Source: Bacteroidota bacterium (lineage in GTDB: Bacteria; Bacteroidota; Bacteroidia; Bacteroidales; Lentimicrobiaceae). From it: DNA of 8,348 nt. The notes under the pieces were generated by a model. The model saw nothing but the letters and a program-made list of their open reading frames with translations. It was not told the DNA's origin and did not search any database. Of the stretch, positions 5,635 through 8,348 are shown one piece after another. The position numbers were made by a program, and so were the translations under genes. Within the stretch, counting starts at the first letter, position 1, and every line of letters starts with the position of its first letter. The stretch spans positions 1-8,348 of the forward strand of contig JAEYXG010000004.1 in assembly GCA_023428585.1 (NCBI GenBank), written 5' to 3'.

Positions 5635-8235
5635 ACTATAATAAGAATTTTAGCACTTCTCCTTTATTTCCAAACAGTTACATATTCACAGGAAGTACTT
5701 AAGCTCAAAGATTGGGAGTTCAGAAAAGCAGGAACAATAAAATGGTATCCGGCTACGGTTCCAGGCACCATACATCTTGATTTATTGAATAATGGTTTGA
5801 TTGAAGATCCTTTTTACCGAATGAATGAAAATGAGATGCAATGGATTGACAAGGTGAATTGGGAATACCATTCACATTTTAAGGTAATGCCTGAAATGAG
5901 ACTGGCCGACAGGCTTATTCTTGTATTTGAAGGATTGGACACTTATGCTGATATCTATTTAAATGGGAAACAAATACACATCAACCACAGCATGTTTGTA
6001 AATGCTGAAATAGAGATTGAACCTGAATTGCTTTTGGATAATAACGAAGTCTACATTTATTTTAAATCGCCGATAATCACAGGATTATCAAAACTTGAAG
6101 AATATGGAATGCCTTTACCGGCCGACAATGATCAATCAGAGAAAGGAGGATTAGGGCCACATAAAGTAAGCGTTTTCACCCGAAAAGCCGGTTATCATTA
6201 TGGATGGGATTGGGGGCCTAGGCTTGTCACTTCAGGCATCTGGCGCGATGTATATATAAAAACGGTTAATAGTGCTCACATCAATGATGTATTTATCAGG
6301 CAGTTGGAATTAAGTAACAAGTCGGCGAATCTCATGGCGCAGATTGAACTCAAGAAATACAATGATGCCCCCCTTGAGGTCATGATATACATTAATGGCA
6401 CCCTTGTTGAAACAAAAGTAGTTTCGCCCAATGACCTTCAACCCGATAACAACAAGAGTGATCCTGAATCGGCTAAAACAATTGATATCCCTTTTACCAT
6501 ACCTGAGCCTAAGCTCTGGTGGCCTAACGGACATGGCGATCAGCCTTTATATTCCATTAAAGTTGAATTGACAAGCAACAACCAATTGATTGATTTAAAG
6601 CACATTCAAATTGGATTAAGAACATTGGAACTGGTGAGAGAACCTGATAAGCAGGGCGAGAGTTTTTATTTTAAAGTGAATGGAAAACCAATCTTCGCAA
6701 AAGGCGCCAATTATATTCCAAATGATGCCTTTTTACCCAGGGTTGATTCTACCAGGTATAATTATATCATAGCATCAGCAGCAGCGGCCAACATAAATAT
6801 GCTCAGGGTATGGGGTGGTGGAGTATATGAGGATGACATCTTCTATGAATTATGTGATAAGTATGGAATCCTGGTTTGGCAAGACTTCATGTTCGCGTGT
6901 GCCATGTACCCGGGAGATAAGGAGTATCTGCAGCTAATTGAAAAGGAAGCGGCTTATAATATCAAGAGACTCCGCAATCATGCCTGCATTGCATTATGGT
7001 GCGGAAACAATGAAATTGAACAGGCATGGGCACAAAATGAAGAGTCAAAGGGATGGGGATGGAAACAAAGGTACAATACAGCAGAGAGGGGAAAAATCTG
7101 GAATGCTTATGATACCATCTTTCATTACATTTTGCCTGCCCAGGTAAAGGAATATAATCCCGAGATAGCATATTGGCACTCATCACCTTCAGCCGGTATG
7201 GGAAAACTGGCCAATCATACCAATACCACTGGCGATATGCATTACTGGGGCGTTTGGCATGGTAATGAACCTATAAATAGTTTCGCAAAGTATAAAGCAA
7301 GGTTTATGAGTGAATATGGCTTTCAGTCATTCCCTGAATTTGAAAGTGTCAAAAGATATACCATTCCAGAGGATTGGAATATTAATTCAGATGTTATGAA
7401 TGCACATCAGCGAAGTGCTATTGGAAATCAGAGAATCAGAGATTATATGGCCGAATCATATTCGGTGCCCAATTCATTTGAAGATCAACTTTATGTTGGG
7501 CAATTGCTTCAAGCAGAAGCCATTAAAATTGCCATTGAAACACATAGGGCAGAAATGCCTTATTGCATGGGATCACTTTACTGGCAATTAAACGATTGTT
7601 GGCCGGTTGCATCATGGTCAGGAATTGATTATTACGGTCGCTGGAAAGCTATGCATTATTATGTACGTGAGGCTTTTAAACAACAAATAATTACAGCCGG
7701 CATAAAAGACAATGCAATAAAAATTAAGGGTGTTTCTGATGTGGAAGGCCAATCAGCCTCATTACGGCTAAATCTAATGGATTTTAACGGACTTTCTCTC
7801 TGGAACAGGTCATTCGCAGTAACTATGCCATCCAACTCGGCAAAACTCTTAACTTCTATCGACCTGAGTAAAATACCGGCAGTGCAAAATAAGACAGGTG
7901 CATTGATATTAATTACTCTCGTGAAGAATGAAAGGATTATCGACTCAGATATCCTTTATCTGGAATCGCCCAAGAACCTCCAACTTCCTTACCCTGATTT
8001 GAATATGTATATTGGTCAAAAACCGGGTATGTTTGAATTGGAAATTTCCACTAAGAAACTTTGCAAAAATCTGATGCTTATTAGTGAAGGGAATGCGTTC
8101 ACATTTTCTGATAATTTCTTCGACATCCTACCCGGTGAAACAAAAGTGGTAAAAGTAAAGTCAGATCTGAACTATGAAGAGTTTAAAGACAAACTAAGTT
8201 ATATTCATCTGCAACAGGTGCAGGCAGCTCAATAA
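5626..8235 (+). CDS. Periplasmic beta-mannosidase, glycoside hydrolase family 2
   Basis: The product has 869 residues, about the usual length for GH2 beta-mannosidases. It removes terminal beta-linked mannose from manno-oligosaccharides or glycans with retention of configuration. A signal peptide (residues 1 to about 21, hydrophobic core ILALLLYF) has no lipobox cysteine, which suggests a soluble periplasmic enzyme. The N-terminal sugar-binding-like domain (about 25-210) ends with HYGWDWGPRLVTSGIW (191-206), a block typical of beta-mannosidases rather than beta-galactosidases. An immunoglobulin-like domain (about 215-335) and the TIM barrel (about 340-680) follow. Glu463 in WCGNNE is the expected acid/base and Glu563 in MSEYGFQS the expected nucleophile. 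The Trp-rich block LYWQLNDCWPVASWSG (651-666) lines the active site in the family. A beta-rich C-terminal region completes the protein. Two adjacent ATGs (5626, 5629) are equally possible starts. The gene appears to be transcribed alone, divergently from the NtrC-type regulator. Confidence 0.95.
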   Translation: MMKTIIRILALLLYFQTVTYSQEVLKLKDWEFRKAGTIKWYPATVPGTIHLDLLNNGLIEDPFYRMNENEMQWIDKVNWEYHSHFKVMPEMRLADRLILVFEGLDTYADIYLNGKQIHINHSMFVNAEIEIEPELLLDNNEVYIYFKSPIITGLSKLEEYGMPLPADNDQSEKGGLGPHKVSVFTRKAGYHYGWDWGPRLVTSGIWRDVYIKTVNSAHINDVFIRQLELSNKSANLMAQIELKKYNDAPLEVMIYINGTLVETKVVSPNDLQPDNNKSDPESAKTIDIPFTIPEPKLWWPNGHGDQPLYSIKVELTSNNQLIDLKHIQIGLRTLELVREPDKQGESFYFKVNGKPIFAKGANYIPNDAFLPRVDSTRYNYIIASAAAANINMLRVWGGGVYEDDIFYELCDKYGILVWQDFMFACAMYPGDKEYLQLIEKEAAYNIKRLRNHACIALWCGNNEIEQAWAQNEESKGWGWKQRYNTAERGKIWNAYDTIFHYILPAQVKEYNPEIAYWHSSPSAGMGKLANHTNTTGDMHYWGVWHGNEPINSFAKYKARFMSEYGFQSFPEFESVKRYTIPEDWNINSDVMNAHQRSAIGNQRIRDYMAESYSVPNSFEDQLYVGQLLQAEAIKIAIETHRAEMPYCMGSLYWQLNDCWPVASWSGIDYYGRWKAMHYYVREAFKQQIITAGIKDNAIKIKGVSDVEGQSASLRLNLMDFNGLSLWNRSFAVTMPSNSAKLLTSIDLSKIPAVQNKTGALILITLVKNERIIDSDILYLESPKNLQLPYPDLNMYIGQKPGMFELEISTKKLCKNLMLISEGNAFTFSDNFFDILPGETKVVKVKSDLNYEEFKDKLSYIHLQQVQAAQ

Positions 8236-8261
8236 ACAACATTAAACAAGAGAATTACAAG

Positions 8262-8279
8262 TTTTGCAAGTGCCCAAAA
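8262..8279. terminator. Weak hairpin after the mannosidase gene
   Basis: TTTTG (8262-8266) pairs with CAAAA (8275-8279) around an 8-base loop, 27 bases after the mannosidase stop. The stem is only 5 bp and no T-run follows on the plus strand, so terminator function is uncertain. Confidence 0.2.
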
Positions 8280-8287
8280 GCAGTTAG

Positions 8288-8348
8288 TCACTCAACCCTC
8301 TTCTCTAATATTTCATTATCAGATAAAATAATCGGCTGTAGGAATTGT
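8288..8348 (-). CDS. Possible 3' end of a minus-strand gene (partial)
   Basis: Reading leftward from the window edge on the minus strand, one frame is open for 19 codons and ends at a TGA whose complement is at 8288-8290. The translated tail is QFLQPIILSDNEILEKRVE, which looks like a normal protein C-terminus. It would place a convergent gene just after the mannosidase with a gap of about 50 bases. Nineteen open codons can easily occur by chance, and no family can be recognised. Confidence 0.3.
   Translation of the reverse strand, partial: QFLQPIILSDNEILEKRVE

Noticed and set aside
1..8348. CRISPR array, insertion sequence, tRNA, rRNA, or defence or toxin-antitoxin system.
   Set aside because: No regularly spaced repeats, transposase motifs, cloverleaf-like sequence or paired toxin-antitoxin genes were seen. 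The gene content is ordinary chromosomal metabolism and signalling.

Overview
The window reads as a chromosomal segment of a Bacteroidota (Bacteroidales/Cytophagales-like) bacterium. The evidence is the AT-rich composition, the absence of clear Shine-Dalgarno sequences before the starts, a hybrid histidine kinase carrying receiver and HPt domains next to an NtrC-type regulator, and a periplasmic GH2 beta-mannosidase. No mobile element, CRISPR array, tRNA or rRNA is visible.

Layout. Bases 1-624 hold the 3' part of a PAP2-superfamily membrane phosphatase gene whose start lies upstream of the window. Bases 625-1002 are non-coding and contain a striking inverted pair of AT-rich palindromic motifs (819-839 and 881-901). 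A small GNAT-fold protein of the YjdJ/COG2388 type follows (1003-1293). Next is a long hybrid sensor kinase (1425-4043, or 1389-4043 from an alternative GTG). It converges on a sigma-54-dependent response regulator on the minus strand (5507-4149). Divergent from that regulator is a secreted family GH2 beta-mannosidase (5626-8235). The right edge may hold the last codons of a minus-strand gene.

How the genes may work together. The kinase carries the phosphorylatable residues His368, Asp661 and HPt His809 (ATG-1425 numbering), and the convergent regulator supplies Asp52. Together they could form a complete His-Asp-His-Asp relay ending in activation of sigma-54 promoters. No convincing -24/-12 promoter is visible in the window, so the targets are probably elsewhere. 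The beta-mannosidase shares a 118-bp divergent intergenic region with the regulator, and this region carries three copies of an ATTCTATGAT-like motif. Regulation of the mannosidase by the relay is possible but unproven. No SusC/SusD pair or other glycoside hydrolase is present, so this is not a visible polysaccharide utilisation locus.

Most of the window is ordinary. The points most worth a second look are the kinase sensor region (CHASE3-like helices apparently interrupted by a basic, disordered insert), the GAFTDA variant in the regulator, and the two intergenic repeat arrangements.
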